Source: Monoplex corrugatus
Lineage: Eukaryota > Mollusca > Gastropoda > Littorinimorpha > Ranellidae
Assembly (NCBI GenBank): GCA_030674185.1
Contig: CM060312.1
Span: forward strand, 27,263,335-27,327,334
Length of the DNA stretch: 64,000 nucleotides
Direction: 5' to 3'
The position numbers and the translations under genes are program-made. Position 1 is the first letter of the stretch. Each line of letters opens with the position of its first letter. Of this stretch, positions 11,605 to 24,354 are shown one piece after another. Below the pieces are notes generated by a model that saw nothing but the letters and a program-made list of their open reading frames with translations, made no database searches and was not told the origin of the DNA.

Positions 11605-12439
11605 GAAAAGGAAAAAATAGAAAAAAGCATCACTTAGCATACAGAAAAATACAACAAACAAACAAGGTAAGTGTTGTCCCACAACCCAGAGGCATAAGGC
11701 AGTAAGATGACAGGCAACTGTTCTTGGGCCAGCATCATAAGGATAGTGTCTGATTCTTCTTACTCTGTGTTTTATTTTTCCTAACCCTGAAGAAGGTCAG
11801 AACTGAATCACAGCTGGGTGGACTGTAGGTTGTTTGCACAAGTTTTCACCCAAATCAGGGTCAAACTCAGACTGGAAGGCAGCTTATCTCTACACTAACC
11901 ATGCTTCTGATGTACGAGTATACACACACATGTGTGTGTGTGTTACTGTTAGTGTGCATGTGTGTGTGTGCCACATTGAGTGAGTGTGTACACACGTGTG
12001 AGTGTGCACACATGCGCGCGCGCGCGCGCTGCGTGTGCATGTGCACGTGCATTGCATACATTTTCACACAAGTGATAAATTGTCTGTCATATCCGAATAT
12101 TACAGCTAAATGTTTAAAGAGGGGTTTATTTTTTTCTTAAACAGAAAGGCCTAAGGGACAACTTCTAAGAGTTTTTTCTTTTTTTATACGTTAGACTAAG
12201 TTAGTGGAAGGGAATGAGAGAGCTCTAAAAATCTTACTTACTACAGAGTTTCCGAAATGAAATCAATGCTTGCTGTTATATTGCTGTTAACAGTTACACT
12301 TCACTTTTTCCCCCACAGAATCAGCGCGATCATAAACGTATACCCACAGCACTCCACAGATTGACAGAACGGTGAGAACCTAGTTCATTAGTTTCAGTTT
12401 CAACTTCCATTCACTGTCGTATAATGCTCAGTTCATTAG

Positions 12440-12715
12440 ACACTGATAAAGAACAATCACCCGTGAAAAGAGCAGAAACGAGTGAAGTTTGCAAAAATTC
12501 TTCTTGTGCGTAATCTTCGTCGTTCTTGTTTGTACAAAGAAACAAACACTGCTACAATGAAAAGATATTATACAACATGGATCAGTTCAGTTGACAGATT
12601 GCTGCCATTTTGTCAAACAATTTGTTGGAAACTAGACGTTGATTGGTCATTTATCTCACAGTGACCAACCATCGCGTGTTTAACATTTCCATGGAAAAGG
12701 AAGCAGTCGTGAAAG
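12440..12715 (+). promoter_or_regulatory. Probable BRK1 5' UTR and proximal promoter
   Basis: The 275 bp before the BRK1 ATG contain short upstream ATGs (for example at 12482) and no recognisable TATA box at a usable distance. Assignment rests only on position next to a firm first coding exon; the transcription start cannot be placed from sequence. Confidence 0.35.
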
Positions 12716-15700
12716 ATGGCCACTCAACAACAGCAGCCTCCCCACCAAAGGCCAATTCAGCAAGACTGGGCTAACAGAGAATATGTTGAAGTGATTACAT
12801 GTAGCATAAAGAAAATTTCGGACTTTCTGAATTCCTTTGGTAAGGATCCCCAGTGTTTATATTCTTGCTTGAAGTTTACCGCAAAAAATGAAATGTTTTC
12901 ATTTGGTGTAAGCTTATTCATCATTTCACGTCTAGATCAGATCTACACTCAATGATTATGATACTGATAGGTCTATATCACTCCTAATAATCATAGTGAC
13001 AAATCTAATCATGACTAAAAAGTTTGCACACTAGTGATACAGTAGTAGTTGATCTTTGTGTTTCACCGGTGCTTCAACTGGGGACATGTGTTATTTCATG
13101 CATGACTTTTTGTTCATGTCAGCAGTAAGTAAAACTAAGTTGCAGATACATTTTTTAAATGACTGCAAAAATGTCTGTCAGATTTGCTTGCAGGTGGAAC
13201 TATCACACCCATTTCCACAGGTGCACAGGTGACAGGGGCTTTTTGTATTTTTACCTGCCTTTTCACCCTTACCATTTGATAGTATAATACACAAAATAAC
13301 ACAAAAACAGATTGTGTATTGCTGGCAATTTTTTGTGAGGTTCATGTTGCTAATTTGTGTAAACGCCTTGTGTGCAGACACATCATGTCGTTCTCGTCTG
13401 GCACAACTGAATGAGAAGTTGACACAGCTGGAGAGAAGAGTGGAATACATTGAAGCCAGGGTATGTTGTTTTGTTTTGTACAGTTACTGATTTAGCAATA
13501 AGTTCAAACCTGTGTTTCAGTAGAAGTGTATTAATTACATATTGTCATAATTCAAATAACACTGGTAACAAAGTAGGCCTATAGATTTTTTTCTTTTATG
13601 ACAAATACAGCATTTAGAGAAAAAGTATATCTATTATACAAGAAAGAACATTAAAGACTGCCTGACTCAGTGATTATCTGGACAGGTAAGCCTGCCTATT
13701 GGGTAGACAGAGTAGATAAAAGAAGCCTACTTGACTGGGCAGATTATTTTTAGACCACAATTGAGTGTTTTATTTAATGATGATGACTTTCTGATCACAA
13801 GCATGTGCTTGTTTTTTTTTTAAATGGTCATCGACTCAGCAGATTATTTTACATAAAAAGAACAGGTGTATCAGTGTATGGAGAAAGTGTTGTACCAAAC
13901 TAATAAAATGTAGATTTTTTTTGGCATGCACTTTGGCATATCTCACCAGTACATACATGGTACATACACAAACTTGCATAAACAATATACACTGTGTGTG
14001 TGTATGTGTGTCTATATACTATGTATATATATATATATACATACACATACGTTATAAAACGTGATTACAACTATGACCATAAGAAATTATGTAAATGATC
14101 ATTTATTAAGTAGAGTATTTCGATTTACTGACACTGCGATAGCACAAAAATTCAGTATGAGTAACAAAGGGACCATGATTTCAAAAAATATACTCCTCCC
14201 ATTCCTCCTCTCTAAACAACAAAAACAACAGCCAAAAAAGTTGACGATGCCTGAAACTTTTGATGCTACATGTTCTACTAATATTACTAAATGAGTGATT
14301 CATGTCTGATTTAATGAAGTCTGTTTTTTTCATTCAGCTAACATGACAGATCTATCTAATCCTTTCCATATTGGAGTAAATCTAACTAGTATGTCACTAA
14401 CAACTTTATAATAAAACCAGTTTTAGTTTCTCAAGATAACATCTCTGTGCTTGGAATGAATATGCATTTATGCCACAGATGGGATGAAAAGATCTAAAAT
14501 GATCTTGGTGTAAGCCTTGTAACCGGCACCTTGTAACTGGCACATAAGCCATACATGTTAGCAATGTCTTGGGTAAAAGTCCATGGTCCACCCAAGGACT
14601 GAACCTACAAGTACAACCTGTGTGTCATGAGCATAGCACTATCACTCTTGAACTGGTAGGCCACTGGTTATGTGGTAAACTGATCATTTAAGCATGTTTC
14701 AGATAATATGTACGTGGACGCTTACACATACAAACGCACACTAAAAGAAGATTGTATGTAAAAATGTATACGTAAAATTAGTCAAGCAATATCAACATGA
14801 TTACACGTGCGTGGACAAAGAAATGTATAGATCTATACACTCAAACAAACCACGCATGCCCATGCACATACACCCACAGGTAAAAATGAATACACATAAA
14901 AGAATCATGTATATATGAAGAAAAGTGCATGTGTTTTACCTGTGGGTGTAAGTCAAGTGTGTTGGCGTATGTGTTATTCAAGCATATAGGTATTCCTTTG
15001 TCTGTGCATGTATAGTCATGTTCATTTTGCCTGGATGAATTTGTGTACATATTTGCTTTTTACCTGTTCTAGTTCCTACTTTACAAGTCAGGCCCAACTG
15101 TGTCAAACTAAAGAGTTGTTGTTTTTTTCTCTTAGTACTGTGGTTTACCTTCATCCTGTTGGTTGTTGGATTAGGATGTTGTTTGTTTCCCAGGGTCCTG
15201 CTGAATTTGTTGCATTAGGCACAATCCATTGACATTGGCCTTATCTCACAATGGTATTTTTTCATTTCCTTGATTGTATGCTTTCTTTTATTTGTGTTTT
15301 ATTATATGTGGGAATGTGTATTATATATGCATATATATTTTTGTATAGGTACATGTATATTTTTGATGGTAATATATCTTGCATTCAAGAAACTACATGT
15401 GCATATACATCATATTTTGTTGATTACCTGTATTTTGAACTTGTACCCTCTTCAAGATGAAGCAAAATCATAATATGGCATGACCACTTTTACATTGCAC
15501 AATTCATCTCATTTCCCCAGAAACATTGATTTGCCTCCCCACTTCACAGTTACCTCTTCTCACTAATACTTTGTGATATCAACGAAACAACAGGAAAGTT
15601 TAGTAGATTTTCCTCTAGATTTTGTGTTTGTTATTTGTTGTCTTACGTTTGTCGCGGTTTATGTTTGTCAAAGGCCAGTTGGTTGAAAATTTACCCCTGT

Positions 15701-16379
15701 CTTGTCTTGTCTTGTTATATATTAGATACAGTACATTCTGATTCTGTTTTCATGTTTGTCTGGTTTTTCACATCAATGACAATGATATCTTATCTTCAGT
15801 TTCAGTTCAATCAGGTTACAGAAAGGTACATAAAGGTCCACCCTTCATCATGTGGGCTGTTTCACCATCATTACTAACACTTTATAGCAGAATGTTTTGT
15901 TTTGGGGGGCAGTTTCCAATTTATTTTTGACAATCTTTTTAGCAGTGAAGCAACTAACTTATTAGTTTATGGTACACCCAGATATTGCAGAGTCGTTGAC
16001 ATCTTGAAAAGTACCTTTATCTTTTATTTATTGTTACAGAGCAGTCCTAGTCCTTTAATTTTATGCTGTCAGTGTTACACTGTCTCAAAGGTAGCCACTA
16101 TTCTTGAGTTTTATTCCTTCATATGCAGACATTTCATTTGTACAGGAGTTTGTATGGTGTAGTCAGTAATTAGTGATACAGCTGTTATGATTTTGTTGTT
16201 GTTATTGTTACTGTTGTTGTTGTTGTTATTCATAACCATGTTTTCATTTGAATTTTCATCAACGTTATTTTCTATATTTGTACAGATAACAGAAAGTGTT
16301 ATTTGCTGTACTTGTACAGATAACAAAAGGTATTGTTTTTATATTTGTACAGATAACAAAAGGTGAAACGCTGCCTTGA
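12716..16379 (+). CDS. BRK1: BRICK1 (BRK1/HSPC300), WAVE/SCAR complex subunit
   Basis: Three coding exons: 12716-12839, 13378-13460 and 16353-16379, joining as phase 1 then phase 0, giving a 77-residue protein (75 in human). Exon 1 carries [20 protein letters not shown] and SDFLNSF, nearly identical to the conserved BRICK1 core. Exon 2 continues [20 protein letters not shown] and RVEYIEAR, the coiled-coil part. Exon 3 adds ITKGETLP and TGA. In other animals this small coiled-coil protein is part of the five-subunit WAVE regulatory complex that controls Arp2/3 actin nucleation downstream of Rac. The N-terminus has an extra Gln/Pro-rich stretch ([13 protein letters not shown]). All donors and acceptors are canonical. 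The last acceptor lies in a local triplication (see 16274-16362). Confidence 0.97.
15630..15745 (+). repeat. Dispersed retroelement tail, copy 2
   Basis: 'ttgtttgtca aaggccagtt ggttgaaaat' followed by cttgtcttgtcttgtt. Aligns with copies at 5320-5395 and 54551-54650. In BRK1 intron 2. Confidence 0.55.
16274..16362 (+). repeat. Triplicated splice-acceptor module at BRK1 exon 3
   Basis: The string ttgtacagataacaaaagg, or a close variant, occurs three times: around 16278-16296, 16312-16330 and 16346-16364, at a period of 34 bp. Each copy holds a TACAG acceptor followed by the first codons of exon 3 (Ile-Thr-Lys). Only the third copy leads into the conserved GETL and the stop. Use of an upstream copy would change the C-terminus. 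Confidence 0.85.
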
Positions 16380-16864
16380 GATGAGAGAGAGAGAGCATGA
16401 CCTGGATGATTTTGCTGTCACCAAGCAGTGACATCAATGTTTTCAAGAACAACAGCATTGGCTTTTATGTTTAGAATATGTCATAGTTGAAAATTTATAA
16501 ACTGCATGCTTAAGGAAACAGACATGTATGCATGTATTATGTTTCATATGAAGTATTGGGATAGGGTAAAGAAGAGAGAACAGGTAGGCTAGTGTTTAGA
16601 TCTGAGGGTATGATGTTCATGAAGATGTAATGAGGAGAGGGGGAGAATGTGATGAGAGCAAAGGGATAAAAAGTATACTACATGTATGTCAGAATTGTAG
16701 TGATGGAAATTGGAATGGAAAGTAATATGTCCAAAGAAACAAATCATGAGCACTTTGTACTTTACAACATGTAAACAATGGGAAATCATTCTTACACACA
16801 CACGCATTTTGTACTTTACAAAATGTAAACAGTGAGAAATCATTCATACATACGTATGCGCATA

Positions 16865-17027
16865 CACACTCACACACACACACACACTTACACACACACT
16901 TACACACACACACACACAACACACACACACAGAATGGTCGATGCAAGACATGCTAGGTCAAACAATAAGATCGACTGATCCGATCTGTATTATGACTGCT
17001 GAACACACATGCACACTCACACACGCT

Positions 17028-17070
<43 letters not shown>

Positions 17071-17155
17071 CACACACACACACCACACACACACACACAC
17101 CCCACACCACCCACACACACACACACACACATACACACACACACACACACACTTA
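16865..17155. repeat. (CA)n microsatellite clusters
   Basis: Interrupted CA runs at 16865-16933 and 17025-17152 flank a short unique segment. Downstream of the BRK1 stop codon. Confidence 0.95.
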
Positions 17156-17924
17156 CATGTGCACATGCCCCTAAATATGCATGCATGCATGCTTATTTAC
17201 TCATGCCCATATGCGCAGGATATGAGTTTGGGGGAAGGGTGTAGATTGAGGAAAGACTTATGGAGAAATAGGCTTGTATGAAGAAAAGTATTGCAGCATT
17301 TGCAATGGACAGATGTGTGTGTGTACAGCTTTGATATGAGTGCATGTGATGTCTGTTAAAACTTGTTTGATGAATTTGAATAATGAGTGAATTGTGAAGA
17401 AAGGGAAGAAAGGATTGAGAGAATGGAAGGCTTAGGATGGAAGTTTGTTTAGGTAGAAGTTCATGTACATATTTCTCAAAGTCAGCACATGTAAGTTTTG
17501 CACACATTTTAAATTAAAACCAAGCACTGTTTTAATGGTGGTATGTACAAACAGACCTGTCTTTTGTTCAAAATTGTTTTGATCTGACAAATTTATGTCA
17601 TAGTATGAAATTGTCCTTTTGAATATATATGTAGGACTGTCTTGTCCTTTTGAAAATATACGCGGGAATGTTTAAACATGCTTAGAGGACAGAAGTTGAC
17701 ATTTCATTCTTTATATTTTTTTTTCCTTGAAAAAATATGACATCAATCTAGACTGTCAGGAAGCTCTCACTCTGTTACCAGAATTTGACCAGATGTGTGT
17801 TCTTTAGAGGAATGTTTAAATTCCAGGTGACATGCATGGCCCATTTTAAATTCATTTCTTCAGGGATTTCTTCACTACTGACTGTTAGTGGTGGAATAAC
17901 CATTTGTCAATGGGAATAAGGGTA

Positions 17925-18290
17925 GCTTAGTGGATAAAACACCCACTTTAATCACTGCTGGACAGGAACTTCTCTTTCCTTTCCATTAGACCTTGAGTGA
18001 TGATCTGGGTGCTGGTTATTCAGATGAGACATTAAAACTGAATTTCCACATTTAGCATGCAGTTAGCACACATAAAAGGACCCACAGTGGCAAGGAGGCT
18101 GTCCATAGCACAATTTTGTGTAAAAAAAAAATCCGCTATGATAGGGAAACAAAAAGTATGCATGCACAACCCACCAAGTATGCAGACAGTGCAGCAACAT
18201 AATACCTGCACAGAACAAAATAACTTCAGTACATGTGTTCAAGACAGCATTGTTCAAATGCAGATGGGTCAGCAGTCATGTAGGTGAAGG
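17925..18290 (+). mobile_element. tRNA-derived SINE with conserved core
   Basis: Starts with a tRNA-like A box (GGTAGCTTAGTGGATAAAAC), followed by a degenerate B-box region. Next comes a core reading gatctgggtgctggttattc and agatgagacattaaaactg, then a segment with 'agcacacataaaaggaccca' and 'ggaggctgtccatagcac'. This architecture and core are recognisable in molluscan SINEs (recalled, not searched). Sits in the putative BRK1 3' flank. Confidence 0.7.
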
Positions 18291-19112
18291 AGATGAGACA
18301 GCCCAGTTCTCAAACTGGTGGCCCAGAAAGTTTCTGGGAGAGTTGATCATCAGTTTTCTTCTTACATATATCTCAGATAATGGGAGCATGTGTAGTTTAA
18401 CCATAGTTTACTTTTTTAAAGCTACATTTTGAATATATGACTTTCAGTGCAAATAGGATTTTGTTGTAAATTGGAATGTTATTTGTTCTTTGTCAAAGTC
18501 AGGTTGACCTGTCTATCACTGGAGGGTTGGGGGGAGTGTGTTGGAATGTCTGACCGTCTTGTTTCTTAGTTTTTGAAATGTCAGCCTCATGTCCCAACAT
18601 TTGTGGATCATGAAGAATGGAAATTAATCATGGTATACTTTTTTAATACACATATTTTTCATTTGGACCAGAAACTGGTGTAGTGTTGATAAGGATAATC
18701 AAATTTAACTCTGTTTTTTTGTCACCATTTTCTTTGTGATTATGTATACATGTACATTTGAATGAGTAAGAATAGTGAACAGAATGAATAGGTGCACACA
18801 CTTTATGTATTGCATTGCATTGCAGTCCTCATCACAATATAACTTTTCATGGAAATGCAGGCTGCTTTTTCCTGGGAGAACAATTTGCCTTTTTTTTTTT
18901 TATTCTTTTCTTCTGTTTTTCATGCATGCATAGGTATTTTTCTTGTTGGAAGAATGATTTTTGTTTTGTTTTGTTTTTGGTAAAGAAATTAGCAAGGAAC
19001 ATCTGTGCTGCTGTGGGTTCTTTTACATTTGCTGAGTGCATACAAGCTGTACCCAAGACCTAAATTTGTCATCTCATTCAAATGATGGCTGTCTGCGTCT
19101 CTCGTTCTTGTC

Positions 19113-19250
19113 AAAAATGAAATGTTTGGTGTTATTGTCAGTCTTCTGTGTATACTTGAAAAATGAAATGTTTGGTGTTACTGTCAGTCTTCTGTGTATA
19201 CTTGAAAAATAAAATGTTTCGTGTTACTGTCAGTCTTCTTTGTATATTTG
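19113..19250 (+). repeat. 46-bp tandem triplication
   Basis: Units starting aaaaatgaaatgtttggtgt at 19113, 19159 and 19205. In the third unit a G-to-A change turns aatgaaa into AATAAA (19208-19213), creating a canonical polyadenylation hexamer about 2.8 kb after the BRK1 stop. Whether it is used is unknown. Confidence 0.85.
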
Positions 19251-19441
19251 AACTTTCTTAACTGCATAACCGAGAGAGGAGGTGCAATTGTTTATTAGAA
19301 AACTGAATCTGTAATTTTGAAAATACTTGCTGAATTACATAGAACATGCATGGCTTTGAAGTTTTCTTCATTTATTTACAGAGGAATGTCCCTGAACCAC
19401 GTCAGTTACTCATAATTACTTCGTCTAAATTTCACTTGTGC

Positions 19442-19448
19442 GCACACA

Positions 19449-19480
<32 letters not shown>

Positions 19481-19525
19481 GCACGCACGCACGCACGCAC
19501 CACACACACACACACACACACACAC

Positions 19526-19564
<39 letters not shown>

Positions 19565-19568
19565 ACAC
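19442..19568. repeat. (CA)n/(CGCA)n microsatellite
   Basis: Interrupted CA array with an internal (CGCA) block at 19475-19500; lies about 230 bp before the LINE. Confidence 0.95.
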
Positions 19569-19795
19569 TTGCATAATGTGGTTTGTGGATAAGTATCACT
19601 GAAGTATGGTCCTTGTTGCTTCTTTTTTGTCTGCCCTAATTTGTGGACTTCCTCAGTTGCATTGATGCCGTGCTGCTCATTTCGGCCCCACAATAGACCA
19701 CCAAGTTCATTCAAAGTCTGTGCAAGGAGTTGAAACAAATTTCTTTAAAATTGAGCTTTACTGCAACTGTTCCATACCACTGATGCATATTCAAA

Positions 19796-22607
19796 ATGAG
19801 ATTTAACAGTGGGCAATGTACCCCAGAAGGCCACAAACTCTACTTCAGTGGCAGTGAAGACAAACATGAACATGGAGTTGGATTCCTCATTCACAAAGAC
19901 ACTGTGAATGCCATCATGGGATGCCGACCAGTCTCTAGCAGACTCATTACTATTCGGCTTAAGGCTTCACCTTTTAACATCACCGTCATCCAAGCTTATG
20001 CCCCAACAACTGACTATGATGACGAGGCTGTCGAAGATTTCTATGATCAACTGCAGGAAATCGTAGATCAGACGCCAAAGAAAGACATCATTATAGTGCA
20101 GGGCGACTGGAATGCGAAGATTGGAGAGGATGAACACAATAACTGGAAAGGGATATGTGGCCAATACTGCAACCCTGAGACCAACGAAAGAGGTTTAAGG
20201 CTCCTAGAATTCGCCAGTTACAACGACCTGAGGGTGGTGAACACGTTCGGTCCACACAAACCATCTAGACGCTGGACATGGCACAGCCCAGGAGAAAAAT
20301 ACCACAGTCAGATCGACTACATCATGGTTCAAAGACGCTTCCAGTCAAGTGTTAACATCGCAAAGACCAGGAGCTTTCCAGGAGCCGACATTGGAAGCGA
20401 TCATGAGCTTGTAATGATGACCTTCAAACTCCGCCTCCAGAGGATGAAGAAACAGGGCAACATAAGAATTAAGTTCAATCTTGAGAAGCTCAAAGACCCC
20501 AACATAGTTGAAAACTTCCAAGCAACGATAGGAGGGAAGTTTGCTCCTCTCCTCGTCCTTGACAATATGGACACCGAAGTAGACACTCTGATCAACAACT
20601 TCAACACTGCCGTGACCGAAGCAGCCAACGACATCCTTGGAAAACACCGACCAACAAAGATGCCCTGGGTCACGGAAGAAGTACTAAAGCTGAGCGACAA
20701 ACGCAGAGAACTAAAGCAAAAGAAGAGTACGGATGAAGGTGCTAAACTATACAGAAAAGCCAACCAACAAGTTAAAGAAGGCATGAGGAAAGCAAAGGAA
20801 ACATGGATTGAAGAACAATGCCAAGATATCGAAGCAAACCTGCAGAAAAATAACAGCAAAAAAAGCCTACCAGCTTGTGAAAGAACTAGCAAGCTCAAAA
20901 CAAGGCAGAACCACTACCATACAGAACAAAGCAGGGAAATGTCTCACAGAAGATCAAGAGATTCTGCAGAGGTGGACAGAGTACTGCTCCGAATTATACA
21001 CACACACAACAACAGGAGATCCCAAGGTGCTAGACGTTCCTCCACCAACCAACAACGACAGCTACCCCATCATGCGAGAAGAAGTTGAAGCTGCAGTAAA
21101 ATCATTGAAGAAAGGCAAGTCGGCAGGAATGGACAACATTCCCTCAGAACTGGTCCAGGCAGGAGGAGAGGCCATGATAGATATGTTACTCATCATCTGC
21201 AATAAGATCTGGCGGACAGGTGAGTGGCCAACACCTTGGACCCAGTCCCTGATCATCACTCTCCCGAAGAAAGGCAACCTACAACTATGCCAAAACTACC
21301 GTACCATCAGCCTGATCAGCCATCCAAGTAAGGTCATGCTAAAAATCCTTCTGAGTAGACTGAAGCCACAAGCTGAGGAGATAATAAAAGAAGAGCAGGC
21401 AGGTTTCAGACCAGGAAGAAGTACCACAGAGCAAATTTTCAACCTCAGATTGCTCTGTGAGAAATACCTGCAACACCAGCAAGGCCTTTACCACGTCTTC
21501 GTGGACTTCAAGAAGGCATTCGACAGAGTTTGGCACGCAGCCTTGTGGGCAACCATGAGGCTGTACAACATCAATGCCAACCTGATCAGAACCATAGAAT
21601 GCCTCTACGAAAAGGCGACCAGTGCAGTCTACCATGACAACAACATAGGCGAATGGTTCCGAACCACAGTTGGAGTACGCCAAGGATGCCTGCTCTCCCC
21701 CACTCTCTTCAACATCTTCTTAGAGAGAATAATGGCTGACGCACTTGAAGACCACGAGGGAACAGTCAGCATCGGAGGTAGAACAATCACAAACTTGCGT
21801 TTTGCCGACGACATTGACGGACTAGCTGGGCAAGAGCAAGAGCTAGTCAGCTTGATAAAACATCTTGATGAGGCCTCCACATCATATGGCATGCAGATCA
21901 GTGCAGAGAAAACCCAGTTGATGACAAATAATACCAATGGCATCAGCACTGACATTACCATAGACAACAAGAAACTTGAGACCGTCCATAGATTTAAATA
22001 TCTGGGAGCTATAGTATCAGATGAAGGATCAAAGCCCGAGGTACTTTCCAGGATTGCACAGACCACAGCTGCAATGACCAAGCTAAAAGTCATCTGGAAC
22101 GACAAGAATATCGCAATCGGCTCCAAGATCAGACTGATGCGTTCCCTGGTCATGTCAATATTTTTGTATGCATGCGAAACATGGACCATAACAGCAGACA
22201 TTGAAAGAAGGATACAGGCAATGGAGATGAGATGCTTCCGCAAACTCCTTGGTATCTCGTACATAGATCATATAACCAATAAAGAAGTGAAAACCCGAAT
22301 CGAAAACGCCATCGGGCCGTATGAAGACCTCCTGACCTCAGTGAAAAGACGCAAACTGAGGTGGTACGGGCACGTCACACGATCATCTGGACTGGCCAAG
22401 ACCGTCTTGCAGGGAACAGTTCAGGGAGGGAGACGAAGAGGCAGACAGAGAAAAAGATGGGAAGACAATATCAGAGAGTGGACTGGCCTTGAATGGAATA
22501 TCATTCTGCGGAAAGCTGAGGACCGTGAGGAGTGGAGGAAGTTGGTTGCAAAATCTTCAATGGTGCCCCAACGGTCAACCAGAATACGGGACTGATGATG
22601 ATGATGA
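19796..22607 (+). mobile_element. LINE (endonuclease/reverse transcriptase, RTE-like), 5'-truncated, one frame break
   Basis: The first frame (19796-20864) carries an APE-type endonuclease: GVGFLIHKD, VIQAYAPTTD, GDWNAKIG, SQIDYIM and GSDHELVMM. After an A7 run at 20858-20864 the reading continues one base over (to the TGA at 22593) with the reverse transcriptase: a KKGKSAGMDNIP segment, PKKGNLQLCQNYRTISL, AGFRPGRSTTEQIF, FVDFKKAFDRVWH, VRQGCLLSPTLFNIF and the catalytic box FADDIDG, then a C-terminal basic GGRRRGRQRKRW. The 5' end starts inside the endonuclease, with an in-frame stop just upstream (19781), so the first part including the catalytic Glu region is missing. A (GAT)n tail ends it at 22592-22607, as in RTE-clade elements. 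Similar sequences are often annotated as craniofacial development protein 2-like. The RT core motifs are intact, so decay is slight and insertion fairly young. Confidence 0.92.
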
Positions 22608-22971
22608 ATGTAAAATACTTTTTTTTTTCCTTCAGTGTGAAGCATGAGAGCCTATCAAGAAGAACTAAATTTCGTCAGTTTTATAAGATGATCAACATAA
22701 ACCTCTCATGTAAGGGTTTTGTTTATCTCTTTATATACCAAGTACACAATGCTCAGAAACTTGTTCTATATTTACATTATCTAAAGTTAATTGAAGGCAT
22801 AGTTTTGATAGTTGATTTTTTGAGTAATTTTTCTTACCATTTATTTTTGTTTTTTTTGGGATTGACCTGTATATGGTTTGTGCCACACCATTCCGATACT
22901 TGGTTTACATATAGTTGTAACATTTATTGGATTTCAGAAATCTGTTTCCTGCATATGTTAAAAGGTGTCAG

Positions 22972-23130
22972 CTAGCATATGACATTCAGTTGAGTTGATG
23001 TTATGTGTAAGGGTAGGTCATTGATGTAGATGCTAAATAACTTGGGATCTAGAATTAAACCTTGTGGTACACCAAATGACACCCTTTTTTTAGAAGACAG
23101 CTTATCACGACCATATACACACATGCTGTT
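22972..23130 (-). mobile_element. Reverse-transcriptase relic of a second LINE family
   Basis: Minus-strand reading contains VSFGVPQGLILDPKLFSIYI followed by NDLPLHI, the RT domain B/4 signature (compare GVPQGS-LGPLLF-IYINDLP in jockey-like elements). Only a short part of the domain remains and the surrounding frame is not conserved. It lies directly after the 19796 LINE but in opposite orientation, so it belongs to another insertion. Confidence 0.75.
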
Positions 23131-23307
23131 CCCTTTTGTTAAAATGTGACTGGCATGGAAGCTGTATAGGACACCAGAAACAAGGTCATCTCGAGAGCAG
23201 GGCATGAAGGGCCACTGAATCTGGGACAAAATTCATGATGCCATTATGATTGATGATCCCATGATAATGAGGATGATGATCATGATATTATGGAATGCAG
23301 TCTAGGA

Positions 23308-23935
23308 TTAACTCACTCGCTATGTACGATTATGCCTCATTTGTATAGGTCATGAGAAAAATTCTCATACAAATAAATGAAAACAGAGAGTTCTGAAATT
23401 TGGCGGGTCAAATATTAAAAGATTGGTGTACAACATGCTGAAATTTCAACTGTCTAACCCTCAAGGTTGCTGAGTAACGGTACAAGTAAAATTAAAGACA
23501 TTTTGAGGTGAAAAAGGCCGTACAAAATACACAATCAGGTCAATACATCAGTTCCTACAGTCACATTTTGAATGAAATTTGATACTATCCAACGCGCACA
23601 CACTCCACGTGCATGAAGGAAGAGATTGTGTTGAACAGCGCCGAGTTGTTGAGTATTGTTCATCAATTTGCTTTTCCCTCGTCTGCTTTACTGCAGAGAT
23701 GGTGGGTCATGAACTTTGCACTGACCACTTACCAACTGTGTAGTACAGTGACCTCGTGGCCTGAAACGCGGCTAGGAATGACTGGACAATCTATTTCTGG
23801 CTATTAGTTTCGGTTGATGGAACTACTGAAAGTCCAGTGAATTTTCAAAACTCAAGTCGGATTTCTCCAACACTCATAGACAAGCGTTGTTGAGAAATGG
23901 TCAGGAAATCCCAACGCTCGTAGCGAGAGAGTTAA
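23308..23935. mobile_element. TTAA-flanked MITE with clear terminal inverted repeats
   Basis: Left end TTAACTCACTCGCTATG and right end (reverse complement) TTAACTCTCTCGCTACG agree at about 15 of 17 positions, and TTAA sits at both outer borders (23308-23311, 23932-23935). The interior is 620 bp. A 64-codon frame at 23613-23807 has no recognisable domain and is probably not a gene. piggyBac-type mobilisation is inferred from the TTAA borders. Confidence 0.75.
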
Positions 23936-24354
23936 GACTATGTGACAGTTCTGTACTCCACGCTAGCTATTGTAAATATATTCTGGCATCAATCAAGCCC
24001 AAGAAATAAAGACACTTCCAGTATTGGTCAGAAAACTTGAACCACGCTTTCTTTGACACATCCGTAAAGCACATGAGACCGGGCTGTATGGTTCCAGTCT
24101 GCGCAGTGAGCTCACAGTGGGTAGGAAGAACTGGTCAGGGCAAAAAAGTCCCATAAGAATATGTTTGGACCGATTTGGGGGAGAGGGGGTTTTGAACCCT
24201 TATTTCGCGGTCAGTTGTCTGTTGAGTGACCAATGGCTTGGTTGGTTGGTTGTTGTTTGTTTTTTTGTTGTTTTTCACCATGCATTAAGATTCCACATGT
24301 AGAAAATATTCTTGCTGTTTATTTGTAGTTTTTCCACTGAGATGATTTTTATTA

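Larger units (their letters stand above)
8620..12439. other. Intergenic region between RD3 and BRK1
   Basis: No gene supported. It holds CA-rich tracts (9549-9690, 10985-11022), a LINE 3' remnant (10081-10290), a long (GT)n at 11530-11602 and a GT/GC microsatellite at 11920-12060. The two genes are divergent (RD3 minus, BRK1 plus), so both promoters must lie within or next to this stretch. No TATA box or other core element could be assigned with confidence. Confidence 0.5.

Noticed and set aside
16110..16326. 71-codon minus-strand Asn-rich frame
   Set aside because: Derived from a (GTT)n run in BRK1 intron 2 near the triplicated acceptor; no domain.
20401..22264. Minus-strand frames of 165 and 211 codons
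   Set aside because: Antisense shadows of the LINE protein.
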